From NCBI RefSeq assembly GCF_018070075.1, contig NZ_JAGPXE010000007.1, positions 124,001-188,000 on the forward strand: a stretch of 64,000 nucleotides of DNA. Direction: 5' to 3'. The first letter of the stretch is position 1; each line of letters starts with the position of its first letter. The notes under the pieces were generated by a model. The model was not told the origin of the DNA, did not search any database, and saw only the letters and a program-made list of their open reading frames with translations. The stretch comes from Saccharopolyspora endophytica (GTDB lineage: Bacteria > Actinomycetota > Actinomycetes > Mycobacteriales > Pseudonocardiaceae). The position numbers and the translations under genes were made by a program. Positions 16,473-24,249 of this stretch are shown one piece after another.

Positions 16473-17196
16473 CGCCTTGTCCCTTCGTCGATACCAGTCC
16501 GTGGGTGAGCAGCCCGGCGAGCGTGGCGGCCACGACCTCCGGCGGCGGCAGCTCGCGATCATCTGGATCAACACGGGCGGGATCCCAGTGCAGGTGCACC
16601 GCCCACAACACGCAGGTCTCCAAGATCGTGCGCGCCACCACGGGCGCCGGCCCCGGCAGACGCACTGCCCTGCTGGCCGCGCGACGCGTCAGATACTCGG
16701 TCAGCACGGCGACCTGTCCTGCCCGGCCGACCCCGAACCACACCTCGCCGAGATCCGGCAGCTCCAGCGCGCACCGGTCGACCAGCTTGATACTCACCCG
16801 ATGCCGCGCCAGCCGCCGGTACAGATCGATGATGATCTCGGTCAGCTCCTCGGCGATCGGCACCCGCCGACGCCCAGCCACCGCCTGCACCAGCCGCAGT
16901 TCGGCCACCTCGCCGCGGAGCCGATCGGCCACCAGCGCCGCCACCTCGCCCGCCACGGGGGTCGGCACCGGCAACTCGGCCAACTCGGGCAGCGGGTCCA
17001 CACCGTCGGCGTAGCGCACCGCGGCGGCCAGCAACGCGGCCTTGCTCTCCACGTATCCGTACACGGTGCCCTTTGCCACCCCCAACCGGTCGGCGACATC
17101 CTGCATCTGCGTGCGTTGGAAACCTTGCGCGATGAACGTCTCAGCCGCTGCCGAAACCAGGCGCGGGAAGAACTCCGCCGACCGAACCCTGGGCAT
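16465..17196 (-). CDS. TetR-family regulator
   Basis: 243 aa. The N-terminal helix-turn-helix reads MQDVADRLGVAKGTVYGYVE (about residues 31-50). The C-terminal ligand domain is long and helical with no family I recognise. A perfect 8-bp dyad lies just upstream at 17209-17227, so autoregulation is likely. The gene overlaps the downstream methyltransferase gene. Confidence 0.85.
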   Translation of the reverse strand: MPRVRSAEFFPRLVSAAAETFIAQGFQRTQMQDVADRLGVAKGTVYGYVESKAALLAAAVRYADGVDPLPELAELPVPTPVAGEVAALVADRLRGEVAELRLVQAVAGRRRVPIAEELTEIIIDLYRRLARHRVSIKLVDRCALELPDLGEVWFGVGRAGQVAVLTEYLTRRAASRAVRLPGPAPVVARTILETCVLWAVHLHWDPARVDPDDRELPPPEVVAATLAGLLTHGLVSTKGQGDE

Positions 17197-17208
17197 CTCG
17201 CAACAATA

Positions 17209-17227
17209 ACTGACCGACCCGGTCAGT
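17209..17227. promoter_or_regulatory. TetR operator, 8-3-8 perfect dyad
   Basis: ACTGACCG, three bases, then CGGTCAGT, 12 bases upstream of the TetR start codon. It falls between the TetR gene and the 3' end of the P450 gene. Size and symmetry are classical for TetR proteins. Confidence 0.75.
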
Positions 17228-17241
17228 CAAGGCTGGAGCAG

Positions 17242-18417
17242 TTACCACTGCACCGGGAGTGCGGTCAGTCCACCGGTCAGCACGTCGCGCCGCATGGTCA
17301 ACTCCTCCACATCGACGGCCAGCCGCAAGGTCGGGAACCGTGCGGCGAGTTGGGAGAACACCACCTGGAGCTCGATGCGGGCCAGTGGCGCGCCGATGCA
17401 GTACCGCGCGCCGTGCCCGAAGGTGAGGTGCGCGGCGGCCGAGCGCGTGATGTCCATCCGGTCCGGATCAGCAAAGACGGCCGGGTCGTGGTTGGCCGCG
17501 CCGTTGTCCAGCAGCACCAACTCGCCTGCCCGGATGATAACTCCGTCGATCTCCAGGTCGGTCCGGGCGTAGCGGGGAATCCCGCCGCCCCCCTTGCCGG
17601 GCGCCCGCAACATCTCCTCGACCGCGTTCGGCACCAGGGCCGGGTCGTTCACCAAGCTCTGCCACTGCTCAGGGTTGGTCAGCAACGCCAGTGCGCCCAG
17701 GCCGATCTGGACCACCGTGGTCTCGTGTCCGGCGAACAGCAACGCCATAGACATCCCCGCGGCCTCGACGTCGGAGACGCCCTCGGTCGCGCACAGTCGG
17801 GAGATGACGTCGTCAGCGGGCTCGGTCCGCTTGCGGGCGACCAGCTTCTGGCCGTACGCGAACAGCTCACCCAACCCCTGTTCCGACCGGGCGCGATCGC
17901 GGACGTTGGCGGCGTCGGCGGTCCAGGCGCGGAACTGGTCACGGTCCTCGTAGGGCACGCCGAGCAGCTCGCAGATCACCAGGATCGGCAGCGGCACCGC
18001 CACCGCGGCCTGCAGATCCGCGGGATGCCCGTGCTCGGCCAACTCGTCCAGCAGTAGCGCGGTCAGGGCCTCGACCCTGGGGCGCAGGGCACGCAGGTGC
18101 TTGGGCGAGAAGTGCGGCTGCAGCAGCGACCGCATCCGGGCGTGGTCGCTCTTCTCGGTGGCGAAGTTGCCCAGCGGCCCGCCGAACAACGCCGACTCCC
18201 CGGTCCGCGCCGCGGTCTCCGGTGCCGGATGGGCGCGGCCCAGCCGGTCGTCGTCCAGCAGCCGCCGCACCTGCGCATGACCGGTGACCAGCCACGCCTC
18301 GTCCCCCACCGCGGTGCGAACCCGGTGGACCGGACCCTGGGACTGCAACTCCCGCAGCCGGGGCGCGACCCGCAACGGATCTACCTGCTCGAACGGCAAC
18401 TGAACCGTGGCGCTCAT
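17242..18417 (-). CDS. Cytochrome P450
   Basis: 391 aa, a normal length for soluble bacterial P450s. The oxygen-activating I helix has AGHETT at 229-234. The K-helix segment is EEMLR at 267-271. The haem loop is FGHGARYCIG at 333-342 with Cys340 as iron ligand. ATG at 18417 has GGAGG six bases upstream; earlier in-frame starts overlap the regulatory region. It is divergent from a TetR gene that likely controls it. No ferredoxin gene is adjacent, so redox partners must come from elsewhere. The substrate is not inferable. Confidence 0.9.
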   Translation of the reverse strand: MSATVQLPFEQVDPLRVAPRLRELQSQGPVHRVRTAVGDEAWLVTGHAQVRRLLDDDRLGRAHPAPETAARTGESALFGGPLGNFATEKSDHARMRSLLQPHFSPKHLRALRPRVEALTALLLDELAEHGHPADLQAAVAVPLPILVICELLGVPYEDRDQFRAWTADAANVRDRARSEQGLGELFAYGQKLVARKRTEPADDVISRLCATEGVSDVEAAGMSMALLFAGHETTVVQIGLGALALLTNPEQWQSLVNDPALVPNAVEEMLRAPGKGGGGIPRYARTDLEIDGVIIRAGELVLLDNGAANHDPAVFADPDRMDITRSAAAHLTFGHGARYCIGAPLARIELQVVFSQLAARFPTLRLAVDVEELTMRRDVLTGGLTALPVQW

Positions 18418-18440
18418 CGCGACCTCCATCATTACACAGC

Positions 18441-18478
18441 ACTTGTACAAGACGACTTCAACAACGTACTTGTATAGT
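18441..18478. promoter_or_regulatory. Repeated ACTTGTA sites between P450 and TetR genes
   Basis: The palindrome CTTGTACAAG (18442-18451) and a related ACTTGTATAGT (18468-18478) repeat at 27 bases in the space between divergent P450 and TetR starts. They are likely operators of the TetR protein at 18507 and overlap the promoter elements of both genes. Confidence 0.55.
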
Positions 18479-18506
18479 CTGCCTTTAACAAGAGGAGGTT
18501 GATGCG

Positions 18507-19115
18507 ATGGCAGCCGCCCGACAATCCACGCAGCCCGCGTCGGAAAGTCAGCCGGAACGTGTCCGGCGTATGCCCCGCGCAGAGCGGCGCGAGCAGATAC
18601 TCGACGCGGCCACCCGCGCGTTCGCCCGCACCGGGTTCACCGCCACCGGCCTCGACGACATCGCAGCGGAGGCCGGCGTCACGCATGTAATCCTCTACCG
18701 ACACTTCGCGTCGAAGAACGACCTGTACCGAGCGGTGCTGGACCGCGCCTGCACCCGACTCGGCGACGCCGTCGGGACCGAGACCTACGACGAGGGCAGC
18801 ATTCCCGCGCTGCTGCGCGCCGCCGCGGCCGACCCTGAAGGATTCCGGCTGCTGTTCCGCCATGCGGTCAGGGAGTCAGAGTTCCGCGATGTGATCGACC
18901 GGATCCGGTTGGCCTCGACCGAAATCGCCCACCGCCACCTCGCCGACACGATCCCGGACGGCCCCTGGCAGAACTGGGCGGCCCGACTGATCCCCACCCT
19001 CACCCTCGAAGCCGTCATCGCCTGGCTCGACACCGGCCAACCCGACCCCGACCACGCCGCCAACCGCATCGGGCAGGCCATCCAGGGCGTGATCCAAGCT
19101 GCTCAGACCGGCTGA
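18507..19115 (+). CDS. TetR-family regulator of the divergent P450
   Basis: 202 aa. The helix-turn-helix is LDDIAAEAGVTHVILYRHFA (about residues 49-68). The ligand domain is of average size. ATG at 18507 has AGGAGG ten bases upstream. The two ACTTGTA-type sites just upstream are its probable targets. About 95 bases after its stop the next, convergent gene ends. Confidence 0.85.
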   Translation: MAAARQSTQPASESQPERVRRMPRAERREQILDAATRAFARTGFTATGLDDIAAEAGVTHVILYRHFASKNDLYRAVLDRACTRLGDAVGTETYDEGSIPALLRAAAADPEGFRLLFRHAVRESEFRDVIDRIRLASTEIAHRHLADTIPDGPWQNWAARLIPTLTLEAVIAWLDTGQPDPDHAANRIGQAIQGVIQAAQTG

Positions 19116-19209
19116 ACACACAGTGGACCGTCCAGCAACTGCCTCACCGCGCGTTCGCGCTCGACCGCGGCACGTTGCCAGACTGCCTACTGGTCCGGCT
19201 CGACATCAC

Positions 19210-19977
19210 CTATCCCTCGGCATCGGGTGATCGGTCCGAGTCCGGGTGCTCTGAGAGCTGATCGACAACCAGCGTGATCAGCTCTTCCAGGCTCTGAGGG
19301 CCGGTCGCGGCGATACTGGCCCCGGCGGTGACCGGTTCGTCCGGGCGCTCGGTGGGCGCGAACAGGGACGGCAGCGGCGGCCACCTCAACGTGGCCAGCA
19401 GCATGACGATGTCGGGGTCGCTGGTTGATCCAGGCTCGATGGTTTCGCACCGGCGCAAAACCGCGTTCAACTCCGTGACGATGGGCGTCAGGGCCATTCG
19501 GTCATGGCCTGCGAGCACCTCACCCGTGTCAGAGTCGATCGCGCGGAACGGGGCCGGCTGTTGCGTGAACTCCTCCTCGGCCAGGTCTGCCCACGACTGC
19601 GGGATGCGCTGGTCGCGGACAAGGTCGTCGATGCGTTCGTCGAAGTGATCGGCGGAATCCCGGACCTTCCTGTCCCGGAGGGCTGAGGTGTCGCTGATCA
19701 TAAGCTCTGTTCGCAGTCGATCGGCGCGGAAGCGACGCCAACGGGACTTGAGATCGGCTCCCTCGGCTCTGACGGGCCACAACAGCTTGCTGATGATGGC
19801 GGTCGCGGTGAGGAACGACTGGACCGCCGGCCACGCCTCGACACGCCGCTGCGGATCCCGGCTGAGACTGAGAGCCTGTTGCACCGCGGCCAGGGCATAA
19901 CTCGCCTGCCGCACGATCTCGGCGACGTAGAACCGCCGGGCTCCCGATGCCCAGCGCAGCTCCCAGTCATCGCTCAC
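19210..19977 (-). CDS. Uncharacterised helical protein, second gene of a coupled pair
   Basis: 255 aa, soluble, largely helical. I do not recognise the family with certainty. A segment near residues 100-118 (ALRDRKVRDSADHFDERIDD) resembles an R...HxDER pattern seen in HEPN-like and other actinobacterial helical proteins, but the spacing is not the canonical Rx4-6H nuclease motif. The C terminus is acidic. It starts with GTG 19977 overlapping the TGA of the upstream gene, so the two act together. Candidate role: toxin or effector partner; this is speculation. Confidence 0.55.
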   Translation of the reverse strand: MSDDWELRWASGARRFYVAEIVRQASYALAAVQQALSLSRDPQRRVEAWPAVQSFLTATAIISKLLWPVRAEGADLKSRWRRFRADRLRTELMISDTSALRDRKVRDSADHFDERIDDLVRDQRIPQSWADLAEEEFTQQPAPFRAIDSDTGEVLAGHDRMALTPIVTELNAVLRRCETIEPGSTSDPDIVMLLATLRWPPLPSLFAPTERPDEPVTAGASIAATGPQSLEELITLVVDQLSEHPDSDRSPDAEG

Positions 19978-20867
19978 TCGATCATTGTGTCCCGTCGACG
20001 ACGTAGGCGTTGGCCATCCAGGCCAGGCGTGAGCGGCCCGTCATGTTGCCCGTCGCTCCCTCGGCGTAGGTCTCGATAGCGGGTGACGGCGTGTGCGCCC
20101 GGAGTCCGTACCCACAGTGGAGCGCCGATGAGGATGCGGTCGACGTCTGGGCTGATGCCGCCGTCGCGGTCAAAGGTCCACCGGTCTTTGTCGAGTACGA
20201 CGTCGCTGTAGATCTGTGCGAACCACTCGGATTCGGTCGCGTGGCCGAGCGTGAAGCCTCGTGTCCAGGGCTTGTCCTCGTGTTCGTTCCAGGTTCCGGT
20301 TACGCCCTGCTCGGTCGCGATCTTCAGGGCCTCGACCGCGAGGGACTCCGGGTCGTCCCACTGTGAATTGTTGATCGTTCCTCGGCTCTGGATGTAGAGA
20401 GCAATCGTCCGAGCCGCGGAGGACGACCATCCTTCCGGTGGTTGGTCGGAGCCGCCGACGTAGTCGGCGGTGTTCTGCAGGCTGCCGAACATGCACACGT
20501 CGACGCGGGCACCGGTGCTGCTGCGAGTGCTGGTGTGCATCACGACGCCCTGTCGCTTCTCGACACCGCCCGTGAACTGGGCGAAGTCGACACGGCCGAC
20601 GCCCTTGGCGAACGCTGCCGGCGGCGGGGTGACGAAGTCCTCGACTGCGTGGTCGCCGATCGCCGTTTCGATTCGGCGCGCTACTTCAGCACGGTCTAGC
20701 GTGCGCGCCTCCTGCGCAAATTCGAGCCCACCGATCAAGGGAATCGACGCCGTCTTGGCCTTCCAACTCACGCGCCGTTCGAGGGCGATGCCGTTTGCAG
20801 ACGCGATGTCCCGGATACGGCGATCCGACCAGTACGCGTAACTCCGGATCACACCTAGCTCGCCCAT
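19974..20867 (-). CDS. Uncharacterised protein resembling DUF7019/SAVMC3_10250-type families
   Basis: 297 aa. The N terminus (YAYWSDRRIRDIASANGI) followed near residues 80-150 by a beta-rich stretch with a GVGRVDFAQF core and a CMFGSLQNTADYV turn recalls the YxYxSD...GS pattern of DUF7019-like actinomycete proteins. I make that link from memory and weakly. ATG at 20867 has GGAGGGG upstream. The last 40 residues are very basic (RRRRD) and may bind nucleic acid or be a read-out artefact of the GC-rich frame. It is coupled to the 19210-19977 gene. Confidence 0.5.
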   Translation of the reverse strand: MGELGVIRSYAYWSDRRIRDIASANGIALERRVSWKAKTASIPLIGGLEFAQEARTLDRAEVARRIETAIGDHAVEDFVTPPPAAFAKGVGRVDFAQFTGGVEKRQGVVMHTSTRSSTGARVDVCMFGSLQNTADYVGGSDQPPEGWSSSAARTIALYIQSRGTINNSQWDDPESLAVEALKIATEQGVTGTWNEHEDKPWTRGFTLGHATESEWFAQIYSDVVLDKDRWTFDRDGGISPDVDRILIGAPLWVRTPGAHAVTRYRDLRRGSDGQHDGPLTPGLDGQRLRRRRDTMIE

Positions 20868-21295
20868 GAGCAGGCCCCTCCAAGCGCCAATTCGTCGAAG
20901 CGGTCCCGTCGGGGCCAGCACGCTCGAAGCCTAGCGGTGTCGCGCGTAACGCCAGGTCGAGCAGGTACGACGCCTGTTGGTAGCTGAACGGCGGAGGTGA
21001 TGGCGTGGGTGGCGAGGCCGACGAGCTCGCGGTTTTGTTGGCAGCGTGGCGTGAGGACATCAACAGCGTTCCGGCGCCGGTCATGCTTGTGTTGGAAGCC
21101 GCGCTCACGCTCCACGCCGACTTGCTTGTTCTGTCCGCGGTTCCTTCCAAGCGCTCCCACCGGTTCCGGGCGAAGCGCTCGCGTCGCCTGTGCTCTGCTG
21201 GCCGCCGCTGCCCTTGGCCTTCTCGTCCTCCACGGCGACGCTGACTGCCAACCCCCGCTGGGGCCACCAGCTTCACGGGTTTGGGCAACGGAGAG
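20868..21295. other. 428-bp stretch without a supportable gene
   Basis: Several frames stay open on both strands, but none has a ribosome-binding site, a family likeness or plausible composition. It separates the uncharacterised pair from the AbiJ-like gene. No repeat or strong hairpin seen. Confidence 0.5.
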
Positions 21296-22237
21296 TCAGG
21301 CGGAGTAACGCTCGGCGAGCCGGTCGAAGAACGCTGCAAGCCGTTGCCCAGTGGCTGGAGTATCGGTGAGCTCGGCGCCGCCGAAGCGGTAGACCTCATA
21401 GCCGTGCAGTCGTAGTTCACGGTCCTCGGCCACCATCTCGGCGTACCGACGGGGGTCCGCGTGCCCGTTCTCGTCGGCGTAGTGCTGCTTACCGTCGCAC
21501 TCGATGACGATGCGGATCCGCTGTGGCAGCAGCAGGAGGAAGTCCATGCGCTGGCGGGCCAGAGGTGGTGTGCCAGGGGCGTGGTGCGCTCGGGTGTATG
21601 GGTCGTAATGCAGGTACACCTGCGGGATCAGCGCCGGGATGCTGTCGCCGAGCCGGACGTATCGGTCAGCGTATGTGCGCAGTATTCGTCGCTCCGCGTG
21701 GTTGTCACCAAGCGAGCGGTCCAGCCGTCGGTACAGGCTGAGCGAGACCTCACGGGCCGGTGCGTCGGTTAGCCCCTCGCGGTCGGCCCACCAGCTGGTC
21801 AGTTCGGCCCAGGTGAGGCCCTGCGCGCCCAGCGGCCGGTCGTAAACGAGACAGAACAGCTCGTTCTTGACGACGAGGACGTCGTTGTTGAGGGCGTCGC
21901 TGAACACGATCTCCGGCTTGGGTCCGTCGGCCGCGAAGATCAGGTTCTTCAGTTCGCCGGCTACGCCGTACGTACCGGATGCATCGAGCAACGGCTGTAG
22001 GTGCTCGGCGTCGTACTCGGCCGCGACGCGGTGGGCAAGCTTGGTCAAGTCCGTCAGTGACAGGCCCTGTAGCCGGCCCTCGACGTAGCTGCGCTTGCTG
22101 TTGAACGGCTCGGGGCTGCCTTCGCGGGCAGGTTTCATGCCGAGCGCGTCACAGGCCGCTTCCAGGTGGTGGGCCTTGACGCACTCCCAGAGCGTTGCGG
22201 CGATGGCCGAGCGCAGCCTCATCGGGGTGGCGATCAT
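21296..22237 (-). CDS. AbiJ-NTD3-like protein with C-terminal restriction-endonuclease-fold domain
   Basis: 313 aa. The first 85 residues (a helical LECVKAHHLEAACDALGM-like core, then SKRSYVEGRLQGL) fit the AbiJ N-terminal domain 3 pattern found in abortive-infection proteins. The C-terminal domain (about 215-313) has RQRMDFLLLLPQRIRIVIEC, then DGKQHYAD, then DRELRLHGYEVYRFGG. This is the D...ExK-like core of Vsr/DUF559-type nucleases: D near 226, E near 239 and K near 243. Start at 22237 has GGAG six bases upstream. It stands alone, not in an operon. A phage-triggered nuclease is the likely role, by family. Confidence 0.7.
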   Translation of the reverse strand: MIATPMRLRSAIAATLWECVKAHHLEAACDALGMKPAREGSPEPFNSKRSYVEGRLQGLSLTDLTKLAHRVAAEYDAEHLQPLLDASGTYGVAGELKNLIFAADGPKPEIVFSDALNNDVLVVKNELFCLVYDRPLGAQGLTWAELTSWWADREGLTDAPAREVSLSLYRRLDRSLGDNHAERRILRTYADRYVRLGDSIPALIPQVYLHYDPYTRAHHAPGTPPLARQRMDFLLLLPQRIRIVIECDGKQHYADENGHADPRRYAEMVAEDRELRLHGYEVYRFGGAELTDTPATGQRLAAFFDRLAERYSA

Positions 22238-22442
22238 GCCGCTCCACCGCGTGCGTCAAACCTGGCCGCGCCCACCTGAGCACGTCGGGTTCGCTGGTTG
22301 ACCATCACATCACGGTAGCGCGGTGGGCCGACAGTAGATCTCTGAGCAGCGCAGTGTCCGAAGCGCACGCCCGGATCTACTCGATCACCGCAGTACTCGC
22401 AAGCTCGTCGTCGACCGCCTTGCGTTCTGCCAGCTGGGAACT

Positions 22443-22751
22443 TCACTCGCGCTTTCGCAACACGTTGAAGGGCACGAATTGGTCGACCAGGTGCAGCTTG
22501 TCGCGACGGCCGTCGGCGTAGCCGATCTCGTAGTTGACGATCCCGTACCAGTCGCCCTCGATACTGGGGAAACGGCCGTGAAGCCGTCCGGGGACCACGC
22601 CCGTCAAGTCCAGGCCGGTCTCGATGACGTGCCGCGGTGCGTCGGCTGGCCGGGGGAAGAGGATGTCCAGGTTGACCCATACCGAGGTGAGCACTGGTCT
22701 GCGTCCGTGGAGGTCGTCGCCTTCCCACTGAGTGAACGGGCTGTTGATCAC
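22443..22751 (-). CDS. Conserved hypothetical protein
   Basis: 102 aa. No recognised domain. It has plausible globular composition (DLHGRRPVLTSVWVNLDI, then GIVNYEIGYADGRRDKLHLV near the end), no membrane segment and no cysteine. It lies 12 bases after the next gene upstream, so the two probably form an operon. The 205 bases downstream to 22237 show no gene. Confidence 0.5.
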   Translation of the reverse strand: MINSPFTQWEGDDLHGRRPVLTSVWVNLDILFPRPADAPRHVIETGLDLTGVVPGRLHGRFPSIEGDWYGIVNYEIGYADGRRDKLHLVDQFVPFNVLRKRE

Positions 22752-22763
22752 GGCATCATCGGC

Positions 22764-23078
22764 CTACCTCGTGCCGGCCACCGTTCGCACGCGGCGCAGA
22801 ATCAGATCGCCATACGGCTCGTCGTCCAGCTCGGCGCGGTCCGGGCTGGGGCCGCTGCTGGACAGGCGCCAGGTCGCGTCGGCTCCGGGTGTCGCCGCAC
22901 AAACAGGGCAGTCGATGCGGACTTCGTCCTCGACCGCTATCGCCCTGCTGACGCCTGGGATGACGAGGTGCCGGCCACCTTTGCAGGTGGCTGGAAGGAC
23001 GGCGATCGTCGTGCCGGTGTAGTCGACCCGGTAGCGCAGCGCGCCGTCCAGTGAGGCGGGTGGAGGCGACGAACTCAT
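22764..23078 (-). CDS. Small hypothetical protein with three cysteines
   Basis: 104 aa. Residues about 22-60 carry CKGGRHLVIPGVSRAIAVED and then CPVC, a possible partial metal knuckle. The rest is polar. ATG at 23078 is chosen because the frame upstream is low quality, though a strong ribosome-binding site is not obvious. First gene of a likely two-gene unit with 22443-22751. From 23079 to 23412 (334 bases) I see no gene on either strand, only divergent promoter space. Confidence 0.45.
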   Translation of the reverse strand: MSSSPPPASLDGALRYRVDYTGTTIAVLPATCKGGRHLVIPGVSRAIAVEDEVRIDCPVCAATPGADATWRLSSSGPSPDRAELDDEPYGDLILRRVRTVAGTR

Positions 23079-23412
23079 GTCGAGCAAACTACCACCGCGC
23101 TCGCACATATGTTCGACTGTGGTGGGATCCGGCGAGTCACGTATCGGCTGGTGATGGGATGCCACTCGGCCGGGTGAACCGTGCCGCCGCTGATGTCGTG
23201 CTCACGCGTGGTGCCGCCTCACGGACGCCTCACCAGCGCCTCCTTGCCGCTCTGGTGCAGATCTTGATATCGCCGGTCTAATCGCCCACACGAATCGACC
23301 CGGCCGGTGCGGCTGGTGCGGATGAACCGCAGGTCACGGCTATCGGGTCGACCAGGCGCATGGCGCGAGTCGGCTCGTGGTGACGAGGCGGGGTGGGGAG
23401 AACGTCACGGTG

Positions 23413-24249
23413 ATGGCGACGCATGAGAGCGCGTCCGGTCTTGAGCAACAGGTAGACCCCGACGCGCCGTCGCTGTCCCGGATCTACGACTACCTGCTCA
23501 GCGGTGGGCACAACTTCGCGGCCGACCGCGCCGTGGCCGACAAGATCACCACGCTGGTGCCTGGGTATGACGTATTCGTCCGCGAGAGCCGCACCTTCGT
23601 CCGCCGCGCAGTCCTTCACATGCTCACGACCGGAATCGAGCAGTTCCTCGACCTGGGTGCGGGCATGTTCAGCGCCCACCCCGTGCACCATCTCGCCCAG
23701 GCTGAACGTCCTGACGTCCGCGTCGTCTACGTCGATCGCGACCCCATAGCCATCGCCGGTCTCGGTCTGATCGTCCATGCGGACGATCCGAGCACCGGGG
23801 TGATCGAGGCCGACCTGCGGCACGTTGACGAGGTGCTCGACCATGCCGTGACCACTCGGCTGCTCGATCTGACTCGCCCGGTGGGCGTGGTGGCCGGGTC
23901 GGTGTTGCATTGCCTGCCCGACGCCGAGGATCCGGCCGCCGCATTGGCCAGGTACCACGAGCGGCTGGCACCCGGCTCGCTGTTGGCCGCCTCACACGCC
24001 GACGGCATCGTCCTCGGGCTGAAGTCGGCCGCTGCGGTCGAGGACTGTCTCGCCAGGGCCGGGATCACGCTCGTCCACCGAAGCCGGCGGCAGTTCGCCG
24101 ACCTGCTGGGACCGTGGCAACCACACCCGGACGGCGTGGCGCCGATCGGGTTGTGGCGACCGGACGGGCTCACCCTGCCCGTACGCGAGTGCCTGTGGGG
24201 CAACGCCGTGCTCGCCGACCGCCGTTCCGAGCCCGCGGAGCGAGCATGA
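23413..24249 (+). CDS. PF04672-type S-adenosylmethionine-dependent methyltransferase
   Basis: 278 aa. It has the hallmark opening of this actinomycete family (PSLSRIYDYLLSGGHNFAAD) and its SAM loop EQFLDLGAGM near residue 80, followed by VVYVDRDPIA. Members are numerous in actinomycetes and their substrates are unknown. ATG at 23413 is used; a GTG directly before it (23410) has slightly better spacing from GGGGAG. The stop overlaps the start of the STAND gene as ATGA, so the two are one unit. Confidence 0.85.
   Translation: MATHESASGLEQQVDPDAPSLSRIYDYLLSGGHNFAADRAVADKITTLVPGYDVFVRESRTFVRRAVLHMLTTGIEQFLDLGAGMFSAHPVHHLAQAERPDVRVVYVDRDPIAIAGLGLIVHADDPSTGVIEADLRHVDEVLDHAVTTRLLDLTRPVGVVAGSVLHCLPDAEDPAAALARYHERLAPGSLLAASHADGIVLGLKSAAAVEDCLARAGITLVHRSRRQFADLLGPWQPHPDGVAPIGLWRPDGLTLPVRECLWGNAVLADRRSEPAERA

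Noticed and set aside
20855..21420. Open frames on both strands between the uncharacterised pair and the AbiJ-like gene
   Set aside because: Low-complexity Arg/Ala/Pro composition, no start signal and no likeness; kept only as an empty region.
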